This document shows, piece after piece, positions 1 to 5,984 of a stretch of DNA of 8,037 nt. Each line of letters starts with the position of its first letter. Position 1 is the stretch's first letter. Both the position numbers and the translations under genes were made by a program. The stretch lies in NCBI GenBank assembly GCA_937893635.1, contig CALBGF010000245.1, forward strand, positions 1 through 8,037, read 5' to 3'. The notes beneath the pieces are model-generated. The model was given only the letters and a program-made list of their open reading frames with translations. It did not search any database and was not told the origin of the DNA. The DNA comes from an uncultured Mollicutes bacterium. Its GTDB lineage: Bacteria > Bacillota_I > Bacilli_A > RFN20 > CAG-826.

Positions 1-29
1 TAAAAAACCACGAGCGGTAAACTCGTGGT
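1..29 (-). terminator. Intrinsic terminator of the ispD/S1-pgi operon
   Basis: Read on the minus strand, an 8-bp perfect stem (ACCACGAG paired with CTCGTGGT; arms 22-29 and 7-14, 7-nt loop) is followed directly by six T residues. It lies 24 bp beyond the pgi stop codon, as expected for a Rho-independent terminator. The end of the T-tract coincides with the window edge, so it may extend further. Confidence 0.9.
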
Positions 30-53
30 AATATTTAAAGTTTTTGTATTCTA

Positions 54-1718
54 CTAAAATCCAGGTTTTCCAAGTAAATGGAACATATTTCTTTTATAAA
101 TTTCGACACCTGGTTGATTAAATGGATTAACACCTAATAAGTAAGCAGACATTGCACAAGCTCTCATAAAGAAATAGAATAAAGCGCCTAAATGGTAAGC
201 ATCCATTTTATTAACATTAATTAAGATATTAGGAACATTTCCATCTTCTTCGTGGGCTTTGATAGTTCCTTTCATTGCTTGTTCATTTACAAATGATAAT
301 GTTTTACCTTCAAGATAATTCAATCCATCAAGATTTTCATCATCATGAGGAACTTTAATATCAATATAAGGAGTATTAACATGAATTGTAGTTTCAAATA
401 ACACTGGAGATCCTTGTTGAATGTATTGACCTAATGAATGTAAATCAGTGGAGAAAGTAACAGATCCAGGGAATAAGCCTTTTTTATCTTTTCCTTCAGA
501 TTCACCAAATAGTTGTTTTAACCATTCACCAATTAATGATAATGAAGGTTCATAAGTAACAAATAATTCTACTGGTTTATTGTGACGATAGAAGTAATCA
601 CGTAATACAGCATATTTATAACAATCATTTTCTAATAAATTGTCATTATCGTATTTGACCATAGCGTCAAATGCACCTTGAAGCATTTTTTTAATATCAA
701 TACCAGCACAAGCAATTGGGAATAAGCCAACTGCGGTTAATACACTATAACGACCACCAATGCTATCAGGTAATACAAATGTTTCGTATCCTTCAGCATT
801 ACAAAGTTTCTTTAATGCGCCTTTTTCTTTATCGGTTGTGGCAAATATGGCTTTTCTACTAGCTTCAACTCCGACTTTTTCAATTAATAATTCACGTAAT
901 AATCTAAAAGCAATTGATGTTTCAGTAGTGGTACCTGATTTAGAAATTACATTAATAGCGAATTTCTTATTTTTAAGATAATCCATAACTTGAGCAATAT
1001 AAGTAGGTGAGAAAGTTTGACCTAAATAGATAATCTCTAATTTATCATTACTAAATAATCCACGTAATGCCTCAATTGCTGCTCTTGCACCTAAATAAGA
1101 TCCACCGATACCACAAACGACTAAGGTTTCAAAATTCTCACGAACATATGCGGCATCTTTAATCATACGTTCAACTTCTTTTTTATCGTAATCATTTGGC
1201 CAAGTAGTCCAACCTAAGAAATCACTACCTTCGCCAGTTTTGTTATTAATCATGTTGTTGATTTCTTTAACCTTATCTTTATAAGAATCAAAATCAACAT
1301 GTTCAATAATGTGTGAAAAATCTAAACTTATCATATTTTGTTCCTCCATAGACTCGTCTATCCAACTATTTAATTTTTCTTTTAAAGGATAAAAATCCTT
1401 ATCAGTAAATATCATTTTTATGCGCTTTGGTTTGTTAAACGAAAATGGCTTTTTTAAATTTTGTCTTTCTCGTTCACCTAATGCTTTTATTGAAAGCTTT
1501 AGGTAATTGTTTTTCTCTTCATATCCTAATACTTTGACTTTAACTTCGTCATCAACTTTGACATAATCTTCAATATTTTTGACAAATTTTGAAGATATTT
1601 CGGAAATATGAATTAATCCAGTTTGTCCATTTTCAAACACCACGAACGCACCATATGGCTGAATACCAGTAACACGTCCAACAATAATATCGTTTGCTTT
1701 ATAATAAACGCGTTCCAA
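54..1718 (-). CDS. pgi: S1 RNA-binding domain (YugI/CvfD-like) fused to glucose-6-phosphate isomerase
   Basis: The 554-residue protein joins two whole proteins. Residues 6-80 form an S1 domain (GRVTGIQPYGAFV, GLIHISEIS). Residues 81-128 are a basic linker and a PLKEKLNSWIDES helix, resembling from memory the C-terminal tail of Bacillus YugI/GSP13/CvfD. Residues 129-554 are a full glucose-6-phosphate isomerase, which interconverts glucose-6-P and fructose-6-P in cytoplasmic glycolysis. The isomerase part shows TGEGSDFLGW, the SIS motif GIGGSYLGARAAIEAL (203-218), signature 1 (GGRYSVLTA, 321-329), the catalytic-Glu motif FGESEGK (E406), H427, and signature 2 ending NPFNQPGVEIYK (K542). The start is TTG, chosen because an 8-base Shine-Dalgarno match (GAGGTGAT, 1731-1724) lies 5' of it and the S1 fold begins at once; no better start precedes it. 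The ispD stop lies 2 nt upstream, so translational coupling is likely. The gene ends with tandem TAG stops. An internal ribosome site could also give isomerase alone (1334-54, 426 residues). Confidence 0.95.
   Translation of the reverse strand: MERVYYKANDIIVGRVTGIQPYGAFVVFENGQTGLIHISEISSKFVKNIEDYVKVDDEVKVKVLGYEEKNNYLKLSIKALGERERQNLKKPFSFNKPKRIKMIFTDKDFYPLKEKLNSWIDESMEEQNMISLDFSHIIEHVDFDSYKDKVKEINNMINNKTGEGSDFLGWTTWPNDYDKKEVERMIKDAAYVRENFETLVVCGIGGSYLGARAAIEALRGLFSNDKLEIIYLGQTFSPTYIAQVMDYLKNKKFAINVISKSGTTTETSIAFRLLRELLIEKVGVEASRKAIFATTDKEKGALKKLCNAEGYETFVLPDSIGGRYSVLTAVGLFPIACAGIDIKKMLQGAFDAMVKYDNDNLLENDCYKYAVLRDYFYRHNKPVELFVTYEPSLSLIGEWLKQLFGESEGKDKKGLFPGSVTFSTDLHSLGQYIQQGSPVLFETTIHVNTPYIDIKVPHDDENLDGLNYLEGKTLSFVNEQAMKGTIKAHEEDGNVPNILINVNKMDAYHLGALFYFFMRACAMSAYLLGVNPFNQPGVEIYKRNMFHLLGKPGF
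1332..1347 (-). promoter_or_regulatory. Internal Shine-Dalgarno and ATG at the S1/PGI junction
   Basis: On the minus strand GGAGG (1347-1343) is followed by 8 nt and then ATG (1334-1332), in frame with the fusion at residue 129. The residues that follow (MISLDFSH) look like a native isomerase N-terminus, lying about 40 residues before GSDFLGW, close to the Bacillus enzyme. GGAGG is encoded by in-frame codons ATG GAG GAA. The sequence and spacing are what an independent gene start would have; that it is used in vivo is inference. Confidence 0.75.
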
Positions 1719-1720
1719 TA

Positions 1721-2413
1721 TTAATCACCTCGACTTAATAAGCATTCCAATAGTTTTAAATCCATTGGTGTAGTAATCTTAAAATTCAAATCATTATTTT
1801 TGAGTAAGTAAACTTTTTTGCCACTCATAGTAACTAATTGAGCATCATCACTAGCATTATGAATGTTGTTATTAATAGCTAACTTATGAGCTTTAAAAAT
1901 TAATCCATATTTAAATGCTTGTGGTGTTTGAATAGCCACTAAAGAAGATCTATCCACTAAAGCACCATAATGGTAATTGTTATTAGTGGCGATTGTATCA
2001 ATAACATTTCCAACCATTGTTATTGCTGAATGTCTTTTACTAGTAACAATCATTTCTTCAATTAAAGAAGAACTAATTAATGGCCTAGCAGCATCATGAA
2101 TAATGACTAAATCTTTGCTAACTGCAAAACCTTTTAATGCTCCTAAGACATTAAAAGATGATTCTTGCCTAGTTTTACCGCCTTCTACAAGCATATGAAC
2201 TTTTTCAAATTTAAACTTATCGATAATTTTATATATTTTTTTGAAAAACTTTTTTTGTGTGACAATGATAATTTCATCAATACTTGGAGTGTTTTCAAAC
2301 GCTTGAATAGAATAGTAAATCAAAGGCTTATCATGAATTTCAAGAAATTGTTTGGGAGTGTGATTGTTCATTCTTTTGCCATTACCTGATGCTAAGATAA
2401 TTCCAAAATTCAT
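1721..2413 (-). CDS. ispD: 2-C-methyl-D-erythritol 4-phosphate cytidylyltransferase
   Basis: IspD transfers CMP from CTP to methylerythritol 4-phosphate in the MEP route to isoprenoid precursors. The 230-residue product has the nucleotidyltransferase loop (LASGNGKRM, 7-15, with Ser in place of the usual Ala/Gly), PKQF (20-23), GGKTRQESS (78-86), HDAARP (106-111), TPQAF (163-167), SDDAQLV (188-194) and FKITTPMDL (211-219, K212). Length is normal for the family. The paralogue TarI (ribitol-5-P cytidylyltransferase) is the main alternative, but HDAARP and the SDDA motif favour IspD. A GTG nine bases upstream (2422) is also in frame, but it sits inside the Shine-Dalgarno sequence GAGGTGA (2425-2419), so the ATG at 2413 is preferred. 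The last codons (Arg-Gly-Asp) contain the ribosome site of the downstream S1-pgi gene. No other MEP gene is in the window. Confidence 0.85.
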   Translation of the reverse strand: MNFGIILASGNGKRMNNHTPKQFLEIHDKPLIYYSIQAFENTPSIDEIIIVTQKKFFKKIYKIIDKFKFEKVHMLVEGGKTRQESSFNVLGALKGFAVSKDLVIIHDAARPLISSSLIEEMIVTSKRHSAITMVGNVIDTIATNNNYHYGALVDRSSLVAIQTPQAFKYGLIFKAHKLAINNNIHNASDDAQLVTMSGKKVYLLKNNDLNFKITTPMDLKLLECLLSRGD

Positions 2414-2432
2414 AACGCTCACCTCTCAATGT

Positions 2433-2438
2433 ATTATA
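2433..2438 (-). promoter_or_regulatory. Probable -10 box of the ispD/S1-pgi operon
   Basis: A perfect TATAAT lies on the minus strand 19 bp upstream of the ispD ATG. A -35 at 16-17 bp would fall in the T-tract of the preceding terminator (TTTTTT), a poor match. Transcription from here would begin almost at the Shine-Dalgarno site, giving a very short leader of about 13 nt. Confidence 0.45.
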
Positions 2439-2454
2439 GACTAATAGCAACAAG

Positions 2455-2494
2455 AAAAAAAGTAATTTTATGTATATTTGATACAAAAAATTAC
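2455..2494 (-). terminator. Intrinsic terminator of the HAD phosphatase gene
   Basis: On the minus strand an AT-rich hairpin (GTAATTTT, one mismatch, TGTAT, 5-nt loop, ATACA, mismatch, AAAATTAC; 13 pairs) is followed by seven T residues (2461-2455). It lies 19 bp past the stop at 2514 and separates this gene from ispD. The stem has few G-C pairs, so some read-through into ispD is possible. Confidence 0.7.
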
Positions 2495-2513
2495 AATTTA
2501 TTTTCATAATTTT

Positions 2514-3350
2514 TTACTTTAAATCGCTCAACTTACTTTCGACGTTCATAAGTTCAAACGATACCGCAATTGAATCGATAATTAGTTTCATTGCTTTTTC
2601 TAATGTCGAGTTCGCGGTATAATCGGCTTTGCAAGCGAAGTTAATACGATCGGCATCATATAACTGCATTGCTTTTTCTTTAGCATCATTTGCGTATATG
2701 GCAATAGATTTTCCGCCATTAGACTTAACTAATGCCATACAAGGAACATCAGTCATTCCATCACCTAAATAGACAATATTTTGATGAGGGATACGACGAT
2801 TGATAGTTTTAGAATTTAAAGTATTATCATCAGTAACATCAAGAACACCTTTTGATATTCGATAGATAAATTGGGTTTTTCCAGTATAGTTGATTGTTAA
2901 TTTTGGCCAAACTGGTTCATCGTTTTCATCAAATAAGAATTCACATCCGTATATCGCGGTAAACTCATTAGCTATTGAACATCCATCAATAATTTCTTTT
3001 GTCCCAGATGATACTAAATAATGTTCGACTTTGACACCTTTTGATTCTCCATAAGCATTGATTCTTTTGAACCAAGTAGAAACACCAGGATAGAAGCGAA
3101 TATCTTTACCTAAACTTTTTAAATATTCTTTGGTTAATTTAATGCCTTTTTCTTTAGAAAGTTTAACCATCATATACATATAGGATAAAATTCTTTCAAC
3201 ATTTGTTTTTTCTGAAAAAACTGATGTTTCATGCCAGAATTCTTCAGGAGTCATTCCTAAGGCCGGAATAAAAGAGTAGTTTTGCATATCTTCGCTAGAT
3301 AATGTTTTATCAAAATCATAGACGATAGCAATAATTGGTTGCTTTTTCAT
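2514..3350 (-). CDS. HAD-superfamily hydrolase, phosphoserine-phosphatase-like
   Basis: The 278-residue cytoplasmic protein has all four haloacid-dehalogenase motifs: motif I YDFDKTL (nucleophile D12, acid/base D14), motif II LVSSG (S114), a motif III lysine in TGKTQ (K158), and motif IV YLGDGMTDVPC (D197, D201). About 95 residues between motifs I and II, mostly helical by eye, form a C1-type cap, as in phosphoserine-phosphatase-like members. The substrate cannot be read from sequence; a phosphomonoester is likely, and SerB activity is not established because the cap is unlike classical SerB and no serine genes are nearby. AGGAGG (3366-3361) precedes the ATG with a slightly long 10-11-nt spacing. 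It is a single-gene unit with its own promoter and terminator. Confidence 0.85.
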   Translation of the reverse strand: MKKQPIIAIVYDFDKTLSSEDMQNYSFIPALGMTPEEFWHETSVFSEKTNVERILSYMYMMVKLSKEKGIKLTKEYLKSLGKDIRFYPGVSTWFKRINAYGESKGVKVEHYLVSSGTKEIIDGCSIANEFTAIYGCEFLFDENDEPVWPKLTINYTGKTQFIYRISKGVLDVTDDNTLNSKTINRRIPHQNIVYLGDGMTDVPCMALVKSNGGKSIAIYANDAKEKAMQLYDADRINFACKADYTANSTLEKAMKLIIDSIAVSFELMNVESKLSDLK

Positions 3351-3372
3351 TAAAATATAATCCTCCTAATTC

Positions 3373-3397
3373 TCATATAAATTATATATTTATATGA
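3373..3397. repeat. 25-bp palindrome over the HAD promoter -10
   Basis: Perfect 10-bp arms TCATATAAAT (3373-3382) and ATTTATATGA (3388-3397) flank a 5-bp centre. The palindrome covers the -10 box (3381-3386) and most of the spacer of the minus-strand promoter. Its position suits a repressor operator, but AT-rich DNA yields such dyads by chance more readily than average. Confidence 0.5.
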
Positions 3398-3409
3398 AAA
3401 AATAGTCAA
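3381..3409 (-). promoter_or_regulatory. Promoter of the HAD phosphatase gene
   Basis: Near-consensus SigA-type promoter on the minus strand: TTGACT (3409-3404), 17-bp spacer, TATAAT (3386-3381). The start site would be near 3374, about 24 nt before the ATG, with AGGAGG in between. It diverges from the lemA-like gene promoter. Confidence 0.8.
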
Positions 3410-3437
3410 ATTATATGCACAAATAACGAGTATTTGC

Positions 3438-3466
3438 TTGAAAATATAAAATTTTATTTATAAAAT
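3438..3466 (+). promoter_or_regulatory. Candidate promoter of the LemA-family gene
   Basis: TTGAAA (3438-3443), a 17-bp spacer and TAAAAT (3461-3466) precede the gene; TATAAA at 3459 is an overlapping alternative. Predicted initiation near 3473 would leave the AGGAG site (3479-3483) in a short leader. The sequence is very AT-rich, so alternatives exist. Confidence 0.45.
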
Positions 3467-3493
3467 ATTTATTTGAAAAGGAGCTTAACTGTT

Positions 3494-4042
3494 ATGATAT
3501 TGAATGAAGTAAATTTATTACCATTATATATCGTTATAGCTATCATTGGTGTTTTGTTATTTTTGTTTTTATTGATAGAAATAATTGGCTATTTTTCTTT
3601 AAAAAAATTAAATGATAGAATTGAAAAAAGAAACTACAATGTCAATATCTTATTAGCACAAAAATACGATATATTGGTCTTGCTTGCTAAAGTATTTAAA
3701 AAATATAACATGACCATACCAAGTGAATTTCAAGAAGAATTATCACCAAAAATGGATGAATCATTAAAGCGTTTAACACTTACAGAAAGACTTACAGTTA
3801 AAGCATACTTAATGAAAGCTAGTCAAACCTTATTATATTTTGCAGAAAGTAATGAAAAAGTTAAGAATGATAATGAGTACCAAATATTAAAAAAATCTCT
3901 ATTAGAGATTGATCAAAACCATCGTAGGGCATTAGCGCTTTATAACGCTGATGCATTGGGCTTTAATTACTGGATTAAAGTATGGGCGTTTCGTCCAATC
4001 GCGCGTTTAGCAAATTTCAGTGAGAGAGAAATCGTTTCCTAG
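3494..4042 (+). CDS. Divergent LemA-family membrane protein
   Basis: The 182-residue product has one N-terminal hydrophobic helix (about residues 10-33) followed by a helical domain. The layout fits LemA: a segment after the membrane helix (LNDRIEKRN...AQKYDILVLLAKVFKKY, about 39-71) corresponds to the family's conserved RYDLIPNLV region, and the C-terminus (IDQNHRRALALYNADALGFNYW, then IARLANFSERE) matches the family's closing pattern of YN...N, LA and F-x-E. The central helices are poorly conserved. LemA proteins are anchored with the helical domain on one membrane face; their biochemical role is unsettled. An in-frame TTG at 3473 was rejected because AGGAG (3479-3483) falls inside it; the ATG at 3494 follows with 10-nt spacing. 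No clear terminator separates it from gpmI, 66 bp on, so partial cotranscription is possible. Family assignment is from pattern, not a search. Confidence 0.65.
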   Translation: MILNEVNLLPLYIVIAIIGVLLFLFLLIEIIGYFSLKKLNDRIEKRNYNVNILLAQKYDILVLLAKVFKKYNMTIPSEFQEELSPKMDESLKRLTLTERLTVKAYLMKASQTLLYFAESNEKVKNDNEYQILKKSLLEIDQNHRRALALYNADALGFNYWIKVWAFRPIARLANFSEREIVS

Positions 4043-4065
4043 TTATCGTTTTTCTTTAATTATTC

Positions 4066-4082
4066 ACACAAATGTGTATAAT
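4066..4082 (+). promoter_or_regulatory. Inverted repeat and -10 box upstream of gpmI
   Basis: A TATAAT (4077-4082) lies 26 bp before the gpmI ATG. Immediately upstream, and sharing one base with it, are the arms ACACA (4066-4070) and TGTGT (4073-4077). Flanking AATTAT and ATAATT extend the dyad imperfectly. No good -35 is visible (CTTTAA at 17 bp). This could be a gpmI promoter with an operator, or a weak hairpin after the upstream gene; there is no T-tract, which argues against a terminator. Confidence 0.45.
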
Positions 4083-4108
4083 TATTAGTGGTAAAGAGGT
4101 GTATTAAA

Positions 4109-5707
4109 ATGAATAAATTACCAGTTATATTAATTATTATGGATGGCTATGGCATAAGAAAAGAAACTTATGGTAATGCTATCGCGGAAGCTAAAAAACC
4201 ACATCTTGATATGCTTATGAGTAAATATCCTACTACATTAATTCAAGCATCTGGTGAATATGTTGGTTTACCAGATGGTCAAATGGGTAACTCAGAAGTA
4301 GGTCACTTAAATTTAGGTGCAGGACGTATTGTTCACCAATCATTAAGTTTAATTAACAAAGCAGTTAAAGATGGAACATTTTATGAAAATGAACATTATT
4401 TACACGCTATTAAATATGTAAAAGATCATAATTCTAATTTACATATTATGGGCTTATTATCTGATGGTGGTGTTCACTCACATATTAATCACATCATTGC
4501 TATGATTAAGATGGCTAAAAAAGAAGGATTAAAAGATGTATTCGTTCACTGCTTTATGGATGGAAGAGACGTTGATCCACAAGTTGGTGTAACATACGTT
4601 GATAAGATTGCTAAAGTAATGGAAGAAGAAAACTTTGGACATATCGCCGATATTTCTGGAAGATACTATGCAATGGATAGAGATAAAAACTTTGATCGTA
4701 ATGATAAGAGCTACCGCGTTATGGTTGATCATGATGGAGCAAGCTTTACTGATTATAAGCAATACTTCAAAGATCAATATGCATATTTACCTACTACAGG
4801 AAAAGATGCATCTGATGAATTCATTATCCCAGCTTATAACGCTAATGTGGATGGCAGAATCAAAGATGAAGATGCGATTATTTTTATGAACTTTAGACCA
4901 GATCGCGCAATTCAAATTGCTACAATGTTCTCTAACCCATATTTCTATGAACATCCAGCAGTTAAAGCTGATGGTACATTAATGTATAAACCATATGTAC
5001 CAAGTCATGTTTTGAAAGATATTTTCTTTGTATCAACAATGAAATATGCTGATTCAGTAAAAGGTGAAATTGCCTTTGCTTTACCTAAATTAACAAATGT
5101 ATTAGGTGTATGGCTCGCTGATCATGGATATCGTCAACTTCGTATTGCTGAAACTGAAAAATACGCTCACGTAACATTCTTCTTTGATGGAACAATTAAT
5201 TATGATGGAATTGAAAGACCAGAATTAAAAGGATCTCGTCGTGTCTTAGTTAATTCTCCAAAAGTTCCTACATATGATATGCAACCTGAGATGTCAGCGT
5301 ATGAAGTTACTGATAAATTATTAAAAGAGTTAGATAAGAAAGATTTAGATGTTGTTATATTGAATTTTGCAAACTGCGATATGGTTGGACATACAGCGGT
5401 TGAACCAGCCGTTGTTAAAGCTGTTGAAACAGTTGATGAATGTGTTGGTAAAATTTATGATTACGTTCAACAAAATGGCGGCACACTTATTGTTACTGCT
5501 GACCATGGTAATGCTGAAATTATTAAAGATGCTGAAGGTCATCCATTTACTGCTCATACAACAAGTAAGGTTCCAGTAATTATTACTATTCCAGGATTAA
5601 AACTTCGTGAAGATGGTAAGTTATCTAATATTGCTCCAACAATTATTGATTTATTAGGTGACACAAAGCCAGTTGAAATGACTGAAGATAGTTTAATTAT
5701 TAAATAG
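4109..5707 (+). CDS. gpmI: 2,3-bisphosphoglycerate-independent phosphoglycerate mutase
   Basis: GpmI interconverts 3- and 2-phosphoglycerate in lower glycolysis through a phosphoserine intermediate and needs two Mn2+ ions. The 532-residue protein has the alkaline-phosphatase-fold motifs in order: MDGYG (metal D12), GQMGNSEVGH (nucleophile S62), VHSH (H123), DGRD (R153, D154), GRYYAMDRD (R185, R191), NFRPDR (R263, R266), ETEKYAHVTFFF (K351), NCDMVGH (D424, H428), TADHGNAE (D465, H466) and H483. Numbering up to R191 agrees with the Bacillus stearothermophilus enzyme as I recall it; the protein is about 20 residues longer than typical, mostly between R266 and K351. An in-frame GTG (4088) was rejected: AGAGGTG (4095-4101) fits the ATG at 4109, and MNKLPVILIIMDGYG is a normal N-terminus. 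A terminator follows, so it is apart from the usual gap-pgk-tpi-eno cluster, none of which is seen here. Confidence 0.97.
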   Translation: MNKLPVILIIMDGYGIRKETYGNAIAEAKKPHLDMLMSKYPTTLIQASGEYVGLPDGQMGNSEVGHLNLGAGRIVHQSLSLINKAVKDGTFYENEHYLHAIKYVKDHNSNLHIMGLLSDGGVHSHINHIIAMIKMAKKEGLKDVFVHCFMDGRDVDPQVGVTYVDKIAKVMEEENFGHIADISGRYYAMDRDKNFDRNDKSYRVMVDHDGASFTDYKQYFKDQYAYLPTTGKDASDEFIIPAYNANVDGRIKDEDAIIFMNFRPDRAIQIATMFSNPYFYEHPAVKADGTLMYKPYVPSHVLKDIFFVSTMKYADSVKGEIAFALPKLTNVLGVWLADHGYRQLRIAETEKYAHVTFFFDGTINYDGIERPELKGSRRVLVNSPKVPTYDMQPEMSAYEVTDKLLKELDKKDLDVVILNFANCDMVGHTAVEPAVVKAVETVDECVGKIYDYVQQNGGTLIVTADHGNAEIIKDAEGHPFTAHTTSKVPVIITIPGLKLREDGKLSNIAPTIIDLLGDTKPVEMTEDSLIIK

Positions 5708-5718
5708 TTTAACTTTAG

Positions 5719-5754
5719 ATCCTAATGGTTTAAAACACCACTAGGATTTTCTTT
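5719..5754 (+). terminator. Intrinsic terminator of gpmI
   Basis: Stem ATCCTA, one mismatch, TGGT paired with ACCA, mismatch, TAGGAT (5719-5729 with 5737-5747; 7-nt loop) followed by TTTTCTTT. It begins 11 bp after the gpmI stop codon. Confidence 0.85.
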
Positions 5755-5984
5755 AATTTTAACAAGGGGTAATAAGTAGTTAAAGACAAGTAGTTTTTAA
5801 GTAAATAAGTATTAATTATTTACAAAACAAAACTTTAGTAAAAAAATGTGTATTTATTAGTTATATTTTAGTAATTTTATAGAAATTTATTAAAAAAAGC
5901 GCTTTAAAAGTGAATTTTTTAGTGATAAATGCAATTAATAGTAGTAAATTAATAGTATAAATATGAAAGTTGAGGTAATAATTT
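5755..5984 (+). other. AT-rich gene-free leader before pepF
   Basis: About 230 bp with no credible reading frame. It holds an 8-bp direct repeat AAGTAGTT (5774-5781, 5788-5795), a perfect 8-bp inverted repeat GTAAATAA/TTATTTAC (5801-5808, 5816-5823), a 10-bp palindrome AAAGCGCTTT (5896-5905) and, near the gene, TATAAA (5956-5961), the best -10 candidate but lacking a recognisable -35. The pepF ribosome site GAGGT is at 5972-5976. I see no known riboswitch or RNA fold. Confidence 0.5.

Noticed and set aside
760..981. Open frame antisense to pgi
   Set aside because: Lies wholly inside the isomerase coding sequence, with no ribosome site or recognisable domain.
1721..2413. Possible tarI (ribitol-5-phosphate cytidylyltransferase)
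   Set aside because: HDAARP and SDDA motifs are of IspD type, and no teichoic-acid genes are adjacent; a search could still change this.
4058..4083. Intrinsic terminator after the LemA-family gene
   Set aside because: The stem is short and interrupted, and no T-tract follows.
4529..4889. Overlapping frames on both strands inside gpmI
   Set aside because: They are shadows of a well-conserved enzyme frame, low in complexity and without starts or motifs.
5774..5795. CRISPR-like or tandem repeat (AAGTAGTT twice)
   Set aside because: Only two 8-bp copies in AT-rich DNA; no array structure.
5896..5905. Catabolite-response (cre) site call
   Set aside because: Only the core matches; outer TG and CA positions are missing, so it is kept as a palindrome only.
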